Positions 10,881 to 23,524 of a DNA stretch of 64,000 bases are shown piece by piece. A model generated the notes under the pieces. It saw nothing but the letters and a program-made list of their open reading frames with translations. It was not told the origin of the DNA and ran no database searches. Source of the stretch: Mercenaria mercenaria (Eukaryota; Mollusca; Bivalvia; Venerida; Veneridae); NCBI RefSeq assembly GCF_021730395.1, contig NC_069361.1, positions 69,325,001 to 69,389,000 on the forward strand. The letters run 5' to 3'. Numbering within the stretch: the stretch's first letter is position 1; every line of letters begins with the position of its first letter. The position numbers and the translations under genes are program-made.

Positions 10881-12235
10881 AAAAGAAATTATAAAAAGTG
10901 AAACATATCCAATAAGAGAAAAACTCGAAAGCCTACAGCAGTGTATGCATAGATGTGTAAATTATTAAACTCTAATAATATATAGACATACAATAACGTA
11001 TATGTAACATAGAAGAAAGAAACAAACCAACATCTGGACGTCGCAATGGCACTGTCAATAACAAATAAAATATGTATAAAGATCCTTTGGAAGCAAGGAA
11101 TGCAACCAAGAAGAATAATAGCAGACTCGATTTGATTGAGTCTGTTCATGAGAGATAATGAAATGTGCAACACCTCTCAAGCCCTCTAGCACCGGCCTAA
11201 GCGGAACTCTATTACACATATGTTGAATGGACTCCATGATCACAAAATACCAGAAGGTATAACAACACTGAATCCCCCGCTGGGGTATAAACCTGTTAGT
11301 ACACGCTGAAAGGTGACAAGGTGTAGCAGTCGTGTGTTAGCCCTGTATAGCAAACACTATATATTAAAACTGTCGCTTAACGTATGTCCGGCAGATTATG
11401 GAGCTATGCCTTTCACGAGGATGTCCATTCGGGTCATTGCTGAAGCAAATATTACTTGTGAGGTGTGCGTCAATGTGCAGTGAATTTAAGCAAACTTCAG
11501 TATGCATTGGTCATTTGCTCTGAGTTTTAACACATTTTTCTGGTCATCAGCAAGGATATGTGTATACTCATTTCAAAATATCTTGAAAAGTCTGGTTTCA
11601 AAATTATTAGCAGTAACATCAGTTTGATTAAATACACTAGAAAAAGTAATATCCATACTGATCAACATATGAGTATTTTGTAAGCATATATATTTAATAT
11701 AATCTAAACCAAATGGTCTGTCGGGAGACTTATTTGAATATGTACCATTGTAAAATATGAAAACATTACTTAGAAACAAACATTATTTTAAAATTAGCGG
11801 AAGGCATCCAAACCGGTGTACACTTGTTATCCAAACCGTTACATTCATGTTTGACGACACTATACGTTTTGAGTCCTTTTGAAGCTTAGGTGCTATGTAC
11901 ATATCACATATATAGTACATCTACATCCATTTAGTCCAAATAGTCTGATTTTATAGATAATAAAATGAAATTTTGGAACATCTGACGCGAAAATCGGAAC
12001 AGTTTCCATGACTGTATAAGATATATTTATGCTAAATATAATTCCGATCGCCATGTCAGTCCGGCGATTACTTTTTTGGACATGACCAATGTTGCTGAAC
12101 AGATTTTGGTAACGAAACGTAGCAAGACGTATTAAATATCTTTATTACATGAGTACCTATAAATAGTAACAAATTTGTGTTGAAAATTCTCCCATTATCG
12201 CATTGCGTCATGCATTATCACATTATCATAATAAG
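10881..12235. other. Intergenic stretch
   Basis: Apart from the dispersed repeat at 11085-11275 and a small inverted repeat fragment at 11806-11846, nothing supportable was seen. Confidence 0.4.
11085..11275 (+). repeat. Dispersed repeat, copy 1
   Basis: GATCCTTTGGAAG, AATGCAAC, TTGATTGAGTC, CACCTCTCAAGC and TAACAACACTGAATC occur in the same order as related words in 14238-14420. The copies are clearly diverged. Confidence 0.5.
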
Positions 12236-12860
12236 CCCCGGGGCCATTATCGATAATGGCCCTGGCGTTAGCGCGGGAAATTAACGTCTGTAAACAGAAA
12301 TGACGTCATGGCGTTTCGTGGAGGTAAAACAGCGAATATTTCCGTTTTATTTTATCATCTTGAGCGTAACATCGTGTATTCTTCGTGAAATATCGTATTT
12401 TATCCCTAAATTATGCAATAAGCAAGAAAGTACAACTATCCAGGTATTTGATTTTATACAGTAAATAGACTCTTATACAAATAATATAGAAACTGAAAAG
12501 CTGAAATTTATTGTGCCAGAAGATGCAAGTATCTACCCATAAAAATGACACAAAAAAACCATTTCTTACTATATTATAGGTAAACATGTAATAAACAGGT
12601 AAATACATGGGAGAGCGGTGCCTTTGAGTGATAATGGCCCTGGAAGAAGATAATAACCCTCGGGCTAAAGCCCTCGGGCTATTATCACCTTGCCAGGGCC
12701 ATTATCACTCAAAGGCACCGCTCTCCCATTTATTAACCTATACGTAATAACTCACATGACCTTCCGTTGTTTTGGGTTTTTTTTTTTGCTTTGAGCGGCC
12801 ATATTGGACAAATCCAAACACACGGCTACCGTTGTAGTTACCATACAGTGTAAATACATA
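12236..12860. mobile_element. DNA-element copy related to 7.3-7.9 kb
   Basis: The left part (GCGCGGGAAATTAACGT, GTAAACAG, TTTATCATC, GAGCGTAAC) parallels 7738-7835. The right end, read inverted (CACTGTATGGTAACTACA, GTAGCCGTGTGTTTGGAT, TCCAATATGGCC), parallels 7291-7345. A strong hairpin (12608-12729) occupies the middle right. No transposase frame was found. Confidence 0.5.
12608..12729. repeat. Near-perfect hairpin of 122 bp
   Basis: ATGGGAGAGCGGTGCCTTTG at the left is exactly inverted at the right. The following GAGTGATAATGGCCCTGG is also matched, and the centre is CCCTCGGGCTAAAGCCCTCG. The stem is about 55 bp. Confidence 0.85.
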
Positions 12861-14237
12861 CAACACATCAACATCACAGAATTACTGCGTTTAAATCAGA
12901 AAACTTCAATTTATTTGTACACGACATTGCACTCAACGCAATGCTGTTTACGAACACTTTTCCTTAGACTTGTCAGACCATAGATGTATCGGGGAATATA
13001 TAAATGTTATGGGAAAGCCATTGATACATGTGATATGTTACGGTAGTATTATCAGCTATTAAAGTTTAACGGATATACAGTTTAACCTTTTTATTCCCTT
13101 TTTTTCATTTCTTTTTTGCGTACAGGTTGTTAATTTTACTATTGTTGTTCAATTGAAGTGAAATTTTCCTAACATTGAATCAACAATTTTAGATATTTTC
13201 ATTTAATTTCTCAGGAATCTACATGACAGTTAATTTTAATTCATAGCCTACAACTGTTGAGGGATATAGATGAAAAAGTTCCCCCAGTGTATTATGCTAA
13301 ATGTACTCACACGTATTAATATATATTATGGGAAAACATATGTTTCAATTTTTCTAGTTTCAATTTTAATTATTGCAAATGTTGACATTTCCCCAACATA
13401 TATTTTAACAGATATTCCTGAAATAATGAACAAATGAAGGAAAACTATAATGAAACAAAACGGTTAAAGCACGCATATTTCCACCATAGTTCAAGCTGTT
13501 ACAGAAAATTTTAATTATCGTACAGCATACGGGCCTATATTATATTTATAATGAAATTGAAAGTATCGTGTATATTATGTAATGTATTACAAAGTTTTTT
13601 CTGTCTATCAGTCTTAAACATTAAACACACTATAGAGGATATTTAACAAACAATATCTAGGTATGATTATATAAATACATTCTTATATTTTATCAAAACT
13701 ATATTTAATCGTAAACTTACATAACTCAAAATGGTCTTATACTTTGTTTTTAAGTTTACTTTTGTGGAGCCTGTTAGACAATTCATATTTTAAAACTGGT
13801 ATTGTGTCCGAATCTGTGGCTCATTGGTAATTCAAATTACCTCGTATTCCTAACATATTCAATATATCAATTTATTTTCATTTATTTTCGCCCGACTGTG
13901 GTGAAGGTTTTAGCTTATTTAAATCACTCTTGGGTTAACTTCGATGAAAAAAAAGCAGTGCTGGTGCCATATGAGAAGGCTTGGTTGTGACATACTTGAG
14001 AAGAGTCCACAGGTTTCCTTTTCTTTATTTCATTTTCGTTTAATAAAAATCTATTTCATTATTGCCTACTCAAAGATAACCTTGAAAAAGCAATGATGAA
14101 ATTTTCTTCTTCCCGAGCTTGCATCTTTACGCGAAAAACTGCACATTTACAGCATTTATACCAAACAAGAAACAAGAACTCGTAATTAGTATCTTAACTT
14201 GAACGTTTTTTTCCCAAATGCAAATCAAATCTATAAG
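12861..14237. other. Intergenic stretch upstream of the transporter gene
   Basis: AT-rich with no supported gene. A 62-codon frame at 13802 has no recognisable content. Confidence 0.4.
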
Positions 14238-14420
14238 AATATCCTTTGGAAGTCAAAAATGCAACTTGTGTTGACTGAGTCCTTTAAATGCAAGAAAATT
14301 AAATTTTGCTACAACCCTCCCATATTCCAGAACCGTCTAAAGCTGGCATCTGTTTTACAGTTACAATGAATGGACATAATGTCCTAGATAGTCAAGAAAT
14401 AATAACAATGAATCTCAGTA
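14238..14420 (+). repeat. Dispersed repeat, copy 2
   Basis: AATATCCTTTGGAAGTC, AATGCAACTTG, TTGACTGAGTC and TAACAATGAATCTC mirror the order of words in 11085-11275. The common source is unidentified. Confidence 0.5.
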
Positions 14421-14582
14421 GAGATGTCCTCTTGGGATGCGCATTTAGTTACACTATGTATTTGTATTTGTCTTACATACAAAGGCAGTAGCCACTTAGA
14501 GCGTCAAAATCTTGACAGATCTTGACCAGATGGACATAGCGGGAGAAAGCACCCCACGCCTTCCCATCTCAACAAAGAATAC

Positions 14583-14604
14583 AGAGAGAGAGAGAGAGAG
14601 AGAA
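14583..14604. repeat. AG microsatellite
   Basis: An uninterrupted run of about 11 AG units sits at the edge of a SINE-C fragment. Confidence 0.9.
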
Positions 14605-14617
14605 ATCTTTTAGCATA

Positions 14618-14690
14618 GATGCACGCGAAGCCTACTTTCCTGGGTAGAACCAGTGCTGGCCTCTTAGTATCACAAATATCTTAGTGTCAC
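14618..14690 (-). mobile_element. SINE-C internal fragment
   Basis: CACGCGAAGCC, CCTGGGTAGAACCAGTGC and GGCCTCTTAG match the middle of the SINE at 43312-43622 (ACACGCGAAGCC, CCTGGGAAGAACCAATAC, GGCCTTAGTTAG). The tRNA head and the 3' tail are missing. Confidence 0.6.
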
Positions 14691-14749
14691 AAATCTCGTA
14701 GAAACAAATGTGTTTTTTCCTTACATGGAATGTCTTATGTATTTCAGAA

Positions 14750-17700
14750 ATGTCGTCTTACAGTTCACAACTTGAGCATCTGATTGATGAACTTGGCGGT
14801 TGTGGCCTCTTGCAGAAACTTCTCTGTGCAATTGTTCACATTTCGAGCACCGTAACTGTCTGGAGCATGCTGGCTATGTCATTTATTGGCTACGACTCTG
14901 ACTTCACCTGTCACACACTCGACGTTAAGTTAACCACGCTGTCTACATTAAACCTGAGTGAGCTTTCTACTTACCGTCTGTGCTCGGTCGGACAGAGTGC
15001 GACATGTAGTTCGTACATATTTCTCAATAGCATGGATACAGTCGTATCAGAGGTATATTTAGTGACAAAATTGTGAATTATCAGTTTGCATTGTAATTTG
15101 ATTTATTTTTGGTTTGTAGGGTCGTGGAGTACATTTAACATATCTATATAATTTAAGTTCGCTACAGCAGGTGTTGGTGGAAGCGAGAATGTTGCAGATT
15201 GTATTATAACATGAGCAGACTGTCAACCCAAATTATCTGTTGTTTTGTTTGACTGTGTTCTATGTTTCGATAGGATTCTTCTAAAATGCTTCATTATTCC
15301 TATGCTCTTTTAAGCATTTAGACACGTCTGCGTTGCAACATTTTACTTAAATACTGAACCTTGGAGAGATATTAGTTTATAGCTTACACAGTTCTTTGTA
15401 AGATATTATCTAACTGTTATTAGCAATGTGTTTGAAAATAATGAATATACTTGTAGTAGATAGTATATAAACAAGCTTACATTTTTGTAAAATTTGAACA
15501 GGCGTTTTATGCTTTGAAAAAAGGTATGTTGGATTTCAACTAAATTCTAATTTCACAATTGCAAAACTAAGTAGTCATTGTATGAATGAGTCTATATAAC
15601 ATGTGTGATTATACATGGAAAGTATATAATACAAATGTCTTACATAATCTTTTTAACACTTACAATGACACTTACTATGTTTTATCTGCTATACTTACAG
15701 TGGAACCTTGTATGTGACAGACAATGGATTGTGGCTTTCATTACATCAATTCAGATGGTAGGTGTTCTTCTGGGATCCATCATCGCTGGTCAGATGGCGG
15801 ACTCGACTGGACGAAAACCAACCATGCTCACAGGATTTACCACTATGGTTGTCTTCAATTTCGTGGGCTATTTTATGCAGTCATGGCAGACATATTGTGT
15901 TGTTCGTTTTTTCATTGGCATTGGAGTTGGGATTTGCTTTACAGTACAATTTCCGCTGATGATAGAATTTGTACCGTCGCTATGGCGACCGTTAGTAGTG
16001 TGTATCCCTGCGGAACCTCTCATATATATTTTATATGCAATCGTTGCATGGTGGTTACACGATTGGAAAAGAATACATCTGTTAAAGACACTCATTGGCA
16101 TATTCTTTCTAATGATTCTGTGGTAACTATATGTAGCTAAGCATGTTCAAATTAAATATGTTTTACATGTATAATTTGATTAAAACCTGATTTTACCAGG
16201 ATGCACTTAAAATGCAGTCATTAGAAAGATGGGATGGTATGCAATACGGATTTGAAAAAAGAAACATAAACATCAAGCAAGTTTCTTTGGTGGAAGTTAG
16301 AAGTATACAGGAAAATTGCAATTTAAAAGGCATTTTCGCGTATAGAATTTCTTTTAACAATGAAGATGATAATAAATATGCTCAGAATTACTGTTAACAT
16401 AAATTCTCAGATGCTGTAAATTAACATATTTTCTATATGTGTAATAAATGTATATGTATTAGGGTGTTTGCCCATTATTAAGGAGATCTCTCAATTTCAA
16501 TTTGATTTTTTAACATTGGTAGGAATAGCAAGAGTGAACAGTTATATTATTAGATTTAATCTTTAAAATGATAAAGTTAGTCTGCCAGACGTATCAATTA
16601 ACATTTCAGCTGCAATTCCTTTAAGCACATGAACTTTGTTTCCGTATTCCGGAACAAAGATTTATTTTATGATATCCGGAACATCCACCACTATCCAAAA
16701 TGTCAGTATACTTAAATCATACATTCCGTCAAGGTCACTTAGGCGCGTGTTTTTTTTTCCAAAGATTTCATATAAATTCATTACTGATACACGTTTCATT
16801 TTCATTTTCATTTTAGCGCAATTTTGAAAGTGGCAATAAACCGGATCTTATCTCAACTCACAGGGAAATAAGCAGGCACAAATAGTTTTTGTCACGATCT
16901 TATAAACGTTTAATTTGAAAGTATCATCTTTAACTAGTAGGCTATTTAGGTAATGAAATGAGATAGAATTTACGCATTTGTTCATAGGCTGTTCTTTGTA
17001 CTGATTATGATTTTAACACAGTAACACAGAAATTCAGTTTGAAACATAATGCATAAACAAACTTTCTTTTTATTATTTATTTCAGCCTTGTTCCAGAAAG
17101 TTTCAGATGGTTGGTTTCCAAGATGAAGTTTGAACAAGCTGACAGATCTATCGACTTCGTAGCAAATGTTAACAGGGTGCCAAAACCAAATTTAAAGAAA
17201 CTATTTGATTCAGCGGAAACAGAAATAAATACACCATCAAACACCACTACTGAGTACACTGTCGCCACTTTATTGACATCGACAATTCTCCGAAATATTA
17301 CGTTGCCTTTGTCAACACTTTGGCAAGTAATATCTAACATTTTACTGGAAACTACAAAAATAGGATTTTCGATAGTCCTATACCTATAAAGAATTCTACG
17401 TATCAAACATGTTCGTAAATGAGAAACAATAGCATCGATGTTGTACAAAGTATACATGTAATCCTATCCTTTCAATCCCATCAACGTAAATTTGGTATCA
17501 ATTATATGTATCAACAGAGACTTTCTATTTGACACTTTAACACGATCTGTCTCAAATTCATCCAAAAAGTAGATGTAAAATCATAATAGGCTGTATAGTC
17601 AGTCGGATTAAGAAATCCTTATCAAATAGAAATTTGTAACTAATATCAAGACATGAATATTTAAAAACTGAATTGTTTTTCAAAGCTCCTATGATGCCAT

Positions 17701-20700
17701 ATTAATGTTGAAGTTTTTAGATGTCGATTAGAAATAACTTTCCTAACAAAAGCAATCAGATAAAAACATATTCGCACGCATATATAGCTATGTTATCAAA
17801 ATAATGTTAAACGAAATATTATTTTCAAGGTTTTCTGTTAGCACAGCTTGGTATAGTATGTCCCTTGGAATGGAGAGCATTTCCGTCAACATTTATCTGA
17901 CCATATTCCTTATCAACCTGGTGGACATACCTGTACATTTAGTAACCGGACCATTATTGAACAGGTAAAATTAAAAATGTGTTAATGTTAGGTTGTTAAA
18001 GCTAACCATGGAACAAATTCCTGATATTTAACCTTTTTTTGTCACATTTCACGCATGGCTTACTTGCACTATGTATATCCTTAGGACACCGGGCACATTT
18101 ATGTGCAATCTCACCAGGCATAGGTATGTTTATAACAACACAGAAAATAACTTCAATCAACCTTTAGCTATTTCCGGAAGTAAAGAAAATGAGAGTAAAC
18201 AGGCTAAACGTGAAAACAAAACTCGCCTTTGCATTGGTCGATAGTCAGGGGTCACGCGCAGGGGTCAGCCTTTCAAAATGTATGCGCGTGGAGTATGTTT
18301 TTGTTTTTCTAACAATTTGAAAATATATGGGTTTTAGCACGACATGTCAGCTTTTCATCTACGAAAACATACTTGAACCCTGAATAAACACAAATCCTAC
18401 AGGGTCCGTAACGGAGCAAGGGTACAAGATATGTATGGTTTTCCGTATTTGAGATCTATAGACATAGACATTTTAGAAATACTTTCAAAATAAATTTCGT
18501 GTAATTAATGTTGATTCTACGGAAGCGTGAAAGAGTCATAAGACGCTAATACGTTTTATTACTTTACAGGTGTGGAACAGATATATAGATTAAAGTCTCA
18601 TGTCAAGCTTTACTGATTCATTCCAGAATTTAATGGTTGCAGAGGATTTTTAGCTTTCCTTTGTATTTTACAGTTTGAAGTAAAAAGAATCTGTTAGGAA
18701 TTCAGTCAATGATGTCGTAGCTTTCAAACGTCACTCTTCCGTGGCGGCACAAGAATGTCACCATCTTTGCCTCGAGCTTTGTTTGCCGGCGGTCGCTGAT
18801 TTCCTTCCCAGTTTGCCTTACGTTAACCGTGGGTGGCCGCTTTCAGTCAAATATTGTAACATAACTAAAAGATCTGATTGTGCAGAGATATACATGAAAT
18901 TCGATTACACTTGAAAAGAAAATTGTACTTTTAAAATTTACTCATTGCAATTTAATCGTTTCCTAAATATATACGTGTACACTGCTTTTCAGATTCGGTA
19001 GAAAGAAATCATGTCTCGTTGCATATTGCCTGTCAAGTATACTCAGTTGTGTTTCTGGTATTTTGCAACATTTTGGTAAGAAATATGAGCCGTGCCATGG
19101 GAAAACCAACATAGTGGGTGTGCGACCAGCATGGATCCAGACCAGCCTGCGCATCCGCGCAGTCTGGTCAGGCTCCATGCTGTTCGCTTTTAAAGCCTAT
19201 TGGAACTGGAGAAACTGTTAGCGAACAGCATGGATCCTGACCAGACTGCGCGGATGCGCAGGCTGGTCTGGATCCATGCTGGTCGCACACCCACTATGTT
19301 GGTTTTCCCATGGCACGGCTCATACGTTTTTTTTAATTGACAATTTCCAAAATAAGCAAATAATTTTGTAAGTGGCTGATGTATTTGTTAAGAAATAAAT
19401 CTATCAAACAAAAACCTGTAAGACAACCTAAGGGGTCCATTGACATTTTTTGTTTTTATTTTATATAAAGTCACCATACTTTCCTGTATTTAGATACAAG
19501 AAAAAACAATGAATATAAAGTTCAGATACATCACCTTTATTTGATGAATTTCTAGGATTAACATGTGTTTACAATAACACCCTTCTGAAAAGAACAGCCA
19601 GGCTATAAATTTAGTCACGGTATTCCTTGACAATCAGTTTAGCATTTGATGTCCTGAATCTCAGTAATTATAATGCGGCCATCCAATGCTCTAGAGGGAG
19701 CGTTAATGGGAGTTATATTGCTTTGGTGTTATTGAAATTATATATTGGTGATTTTCATCAGGAAAATATAACTGATTTTGACTTGCTGTCTTGGTGTAGA
19801 GGGTTACTTATTTGTGAATAATTATCAATAATGTTCAAATTGCGGACCTATAAATACAAAGAATGGAAGAATGAGTTGTCTGATTCGTTGGCAGAAAACA
19901 ATAAGGGAAGTTCATGCTTTGACGAAATTGAAGCCTAAGGTTTTAGTTCTCGTTATACATTTTCTTCGTTTTTCAGAATGGTGAAGTGTTTGATGTGATT
20001 CAATTCCTTTATTTATGAAGGATATTGCATAAAAGTTGGCGGTCGTTTTCTTTGAAGGGTATTCTATAAAGATGTATCACCTTTGGGAAAATTTGTGATA
20101 CTCTTTGCTAGTTTATGGACCTCCGATACCGCACACAAAAGTTTGGCACATTTAAAGTACCGATGAGAGATTTGAATCTGTTTGAAGATAAAAATAGACT
20201 TTTACACATTTGTTATCTTAAAAGAAACGTGATGTATAAAATGTTATGAAAGTAGTACCATGGTATAGATCAATCTTTAACACTCATTTGGTATGCTACA
20301 CAACATATTTATTCTTCAGATATGAGGAGAAAAATCATGTTAAAGCAAATCACCCATCTACTCCTAAGTGTATCCTCAAGTCTGTGTGTTCAGTTTGAAT
20401 AATAATACCAAAAGTTAGGGTCATGTACAGATGTCGCCTTTTTATCAAACACCATACAACACACGTGTTGACAATTCTTTGCATACGTCGCGAGTACATG
20501 CGTAGGGGTTGCTAGAATGCAGTCTGTGTTTTAAAATAAGAGATGTTATCTGGCCATTTGTAAATCTAAATCAAACTTATCAAGATAATAAAGAAAATCC
20601 AAAAATGTAATTAGGTATACACAGACATATCTATGAGAACAAATCACGCACTGTGTTTTTGTCAATTAATAAATGCTTGTAAAAAGTTTGTTTTCCATTT

Positions 20701-22638
20701 CAGATCAGATCCAAGGGTCTTCAATGTCTCTCACAGTTGCCACTTTGGTCATTTCTTTACTGGCAAAAATGTCTGTTTCAACGGCATACCTTGCAATTAC
20801 TATCTATACTACGGAATTGTATCCCACTGTAGTGAGGTAAGACATTTGTGAGCCATAATTGAAGGGGAATAGTAGGGACATACATGCATGTTTCAAAGGT
20901 ATATTTGCTACTTTCAAGTACATCAAGTATACAAATATTTTTTAATTCTTACATTTATGCTTACAGTATGTTTTCACTATATATTATATTAAGAATGTTA
21001 TATACCTTGTCACTATGGCATGTTTTTGTTTTATTTATCGGAACGAAACAATTTTATACAGGTACTAGCTGCCAAATATTTGTAACTGTTTGCCTTTACC
21101 CCATTTATTTTACCTCTTTTACTGTACCTTTTATTTAGGTCTAAAGTTAATGATCTTTGTACAGAACTGTTTTATGAAATTAGTAGGAACACACATACAT
21201 TTATTCGTTTAATTGTATTTCTATCTCTGTCTTATCTGTAGAAGTAAAATAATACATGGCATTGACGTCTGTGTGAAAGCGTACGGACTTGACATTCAGA
21301 TTACAAAGTGCACAGAAGCGGAGATGTTCTATATTTTGCAAATGTTTCAGTTTCGTAAAAACCCTTCTCTCGCGTGATTCGATGTTAAAGTACCCCTCAG
21401 TTTACGATATGAGTATGTTTTTTCTTCATAAGTTATGTCAAAATAGTATGTATATTATGACGTACATATCAATGTACATGGCAAATGATTTGTTAAAAAT
21501 GAACTAAATCCGCGTACATTCAAGAGGCAAGGTAATAACTGAGCCAGGTAAATGACACGACGATGATGCCACATTAACATTATAATGTTCTGTTGCGCTC
21601 CTGTGATCATTCATCCATTACTTGAACATAATTTCAATATTTGCATCAATATTTTATAAACAAAATAATTGTATAAACTTTTTATCATGAATTCTAAACA
21701 TTTGCTTCTTCACACATTCAAATTTTATAGTATACAAGCGTACCATTTCCTTCCAACGTCGAGGGGGTTTTTTATTACAGGGTTTAGTTGACGACAGTCT
21801 TAACAAATGCGACACATGCAGTTATGGTGCTGTAAACACTAACGCATAAACTGACTTCTTGATTAAAACGTTAATAATTAGGTCATATACAATCACTTGT
21901 TAATCTGTTGTAATATTTTTCAGGACAATAGGTTATGGTTTTCAGTCAACAGTTGGAAGAATTGGTGCAGTAGCAGCTCCCTTGTTGATTCATCTTGTAA
22001 GTTCGTAGTCAAACGTTTCCCCTTTATAATAACTAATACTAAAATGGCTTTAACAAGAAAGTTAAATGGCACTGTTTAATTTTGCTACATATGCTGACTA
22101 CGTAGGCATGTCCTGCGATATATTGTAGACAAACATTGCATGAATTTGTAACAAAATGCATTGATTCAGTCAAAAGCCTTTTAGACCGAACCATGTCTTT
22201 AACACATGAATTTTAATAGAATACATGACTATTTTTTAAAGTGAAAACATTCATTTTATTAATTGATTAAGTAACGATGGCATCTTGTACGCCTGTAGAC
22301 AAGAACGTTTTACATAATATGATCTTCTATGTTAACATTGAGCTCTACATAATTTTGCTTTTAAAAATTACTTATTACCACTTCTGTTTAATGCAAAACT
22401 TTTGTGAATGGCATGTATATTGCAACCATGTCTTTAAGATAACAAACATTATTGAATTACATGCTGCTGTAAATAAACAATCTTGTACGAGAAAGCTAAT
22501 TGCATCTGTCATACTTGACAGGATAAAAATTTTCCTGGACTGATGTATTTTACCTGTGGGGTTTTGATATTTCTGTCGGCTGGAACTATTGCGCGTCTGA
22601 AAGAAACAAAGGATGTGACACTGCCGGACTCCATATGA
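14750..22638 (+). CDS. SLC22-family organic-solute transporter, 8 coding exons
   Basis: It encodes a 500-residue major-facilitator protein of the organic cation/anion/carnitine transporter family, predicted in the plasma membrane. Coding exons: 14750-15052, 15701-16122, 17086-17322, 17830-17964, 18993-19075, 20704-20836, 21924-21996, 22522-22638. Every junction is in phase and the sum is 1503 nt. Visible marks are TM1 (about residues 20-48), an extracellular loop with Cys 54/78/86 and sequon N68-L-S, WNLVCDRQW at 102, MFS motif GQMADSTGRK at 131-140, and PESFRWL at 245-251. Further marks are NRFGRKK at 365 and TELYPTVVR near 430, ending in KETKDVTLPDSI. The length is slightly under the usual 530-560 because the first loop is short. 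The ATG follows a TTTCAG acceptor, so a 5' UTR exon probably lies upstream. Substrate cannot be told; it seems intact. Confidence 0.93.
17323..17829 (+). other. GC-AG intron (intron 3 of the SLC22-like gene)
   Basis: The donor reads TTTG|GCAAGTAA and the acceptor TTTTCAAG|GTTTTCTG. Using GC keeps frame and gives LWFSVSTAWYS, which fits the family's LWFVNS-like segment. Using the neighbouring GT (17326) shifts the next exon out of frame into a stop. GCAAGT is the standard strong donor for the rare GC-AG class. Confidence 0.8.
19084..19324. mobile_element. Hairpin MITE of 241 bp inside the SLC22 intron
   Basis: Outer arms TATGAGCCGTGCCATGGGAA and TTCCCATGGCACGGCTCATA are exact inverses; inner blocks GTGCGACCAGCATGGATCCA and AGACCAGCCTGCGCATCCGC are also matched. 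The arms run to about 105 bp with a short loop at TTTTAAAGCCTATTGGAACT. It begins 8 bp after the donor of intron 5. It is GC-richer than its surroundings. A shorter relative lies at 36184-36285. Confidence 0.9.
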
Positions 22639-23020
22639 GATTCATCCAAAGAACCCGAATCCTTCAAGTGATAATTGACACTGATTAAGTGATAGCAGAG
22701 ATATTTATATCTAAACTATTTGCATAATAATGCAAATCGTCTACGATTCAAAACGTTTGAATGACATGTTTCTCATAATTTCTTTGTACAAAAGTGGTAT
22801 ATCTTTGTATGTATAAGATTGAAATATGAATATTTACGGATATTTTACGGCTATGATTCGTACCAAGTATAACTTTGTCTGAAAAACGAGACAATGCAGA
22901 GATCTTTGCCTTCAAGGTAATTATGAAATATGGCATTAATTGTAGATTAACATCCACTTTCATCCAACCTACACCAGTTGAAAAGATCCAAATAACTATT
23001 CTGAATATTACATTTATTTG
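22639..23020. other. 3' flank of the SLC22-like gene
   Basis: No canonical AATAAA was seen in the first 380 bp after the stop, so the polyadenylation site is either variant or further on. Nothing else is apparent. Confidence 0.35.
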
Positions 23021-23290
23021 TTTTTGTTGGGTTTAACGTCGCACCGACACAATTATAGGTCATATGGCGACTTTCCAGCTTTGATGGTGGAGGAAGGTCC
23101 CAGGTGCCCCTCCATGCATTATTTCATCACGAGCGGGTACCTGGGTAGAACCACCGACCTTCCGCAAGCCAGCTAGATGGCTTCCTCACTTGAAAAATTC
23201 AACGCCCCGAGTAAGGCTCGAGCTCGCATCGATGAGGGGGGCAAGTGATTTGATGTCAGCGACCTTAACCACTCGGTCACTGAGGCCCCG
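23021..23290 (-). mobile_element. SINE-B, full-length copy
   Basis: Read on the minus strand it begins GGGGCCTCAGTGACCGAGTG, a Leu/Ser-type tRNA head with an A box. It continues through GAAGGTCGGTGGTTCTACCC and ends GTGCGACGTTAAACCCAACA. Related copies are at 39590-39857 and 40705-40876, and a tail is at 4288. No coding capacity; transcription would be by pol III. Confidence 0.85.
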
Positions 23291-23524
23291 AATATTACAT
23301 ACTTTGCTTAAAGAATGATAGGAATGCAGGAATAATTTCGGTTAAAATTGTTGAAATATCCCAATATCTGTCAATATAATGACAATTTAGAAATGTTATA
23401 GAAATCAAAATGAATTATGGTTAAAGAAAGAAGACACCTCATAGAAATCAAAAGAAATAATATATAAGATATGTTCATCTTAAAGGGCAACAACTACAAA
23501 AATATCTTAAAGACAAATTTAACA

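Noticed and set aside
17326-17330. Ordinary GT donor for intron 3 of the transporter
   Set aside because: It puts the next exon out of phase for any acceptor that yields the conserved segment.
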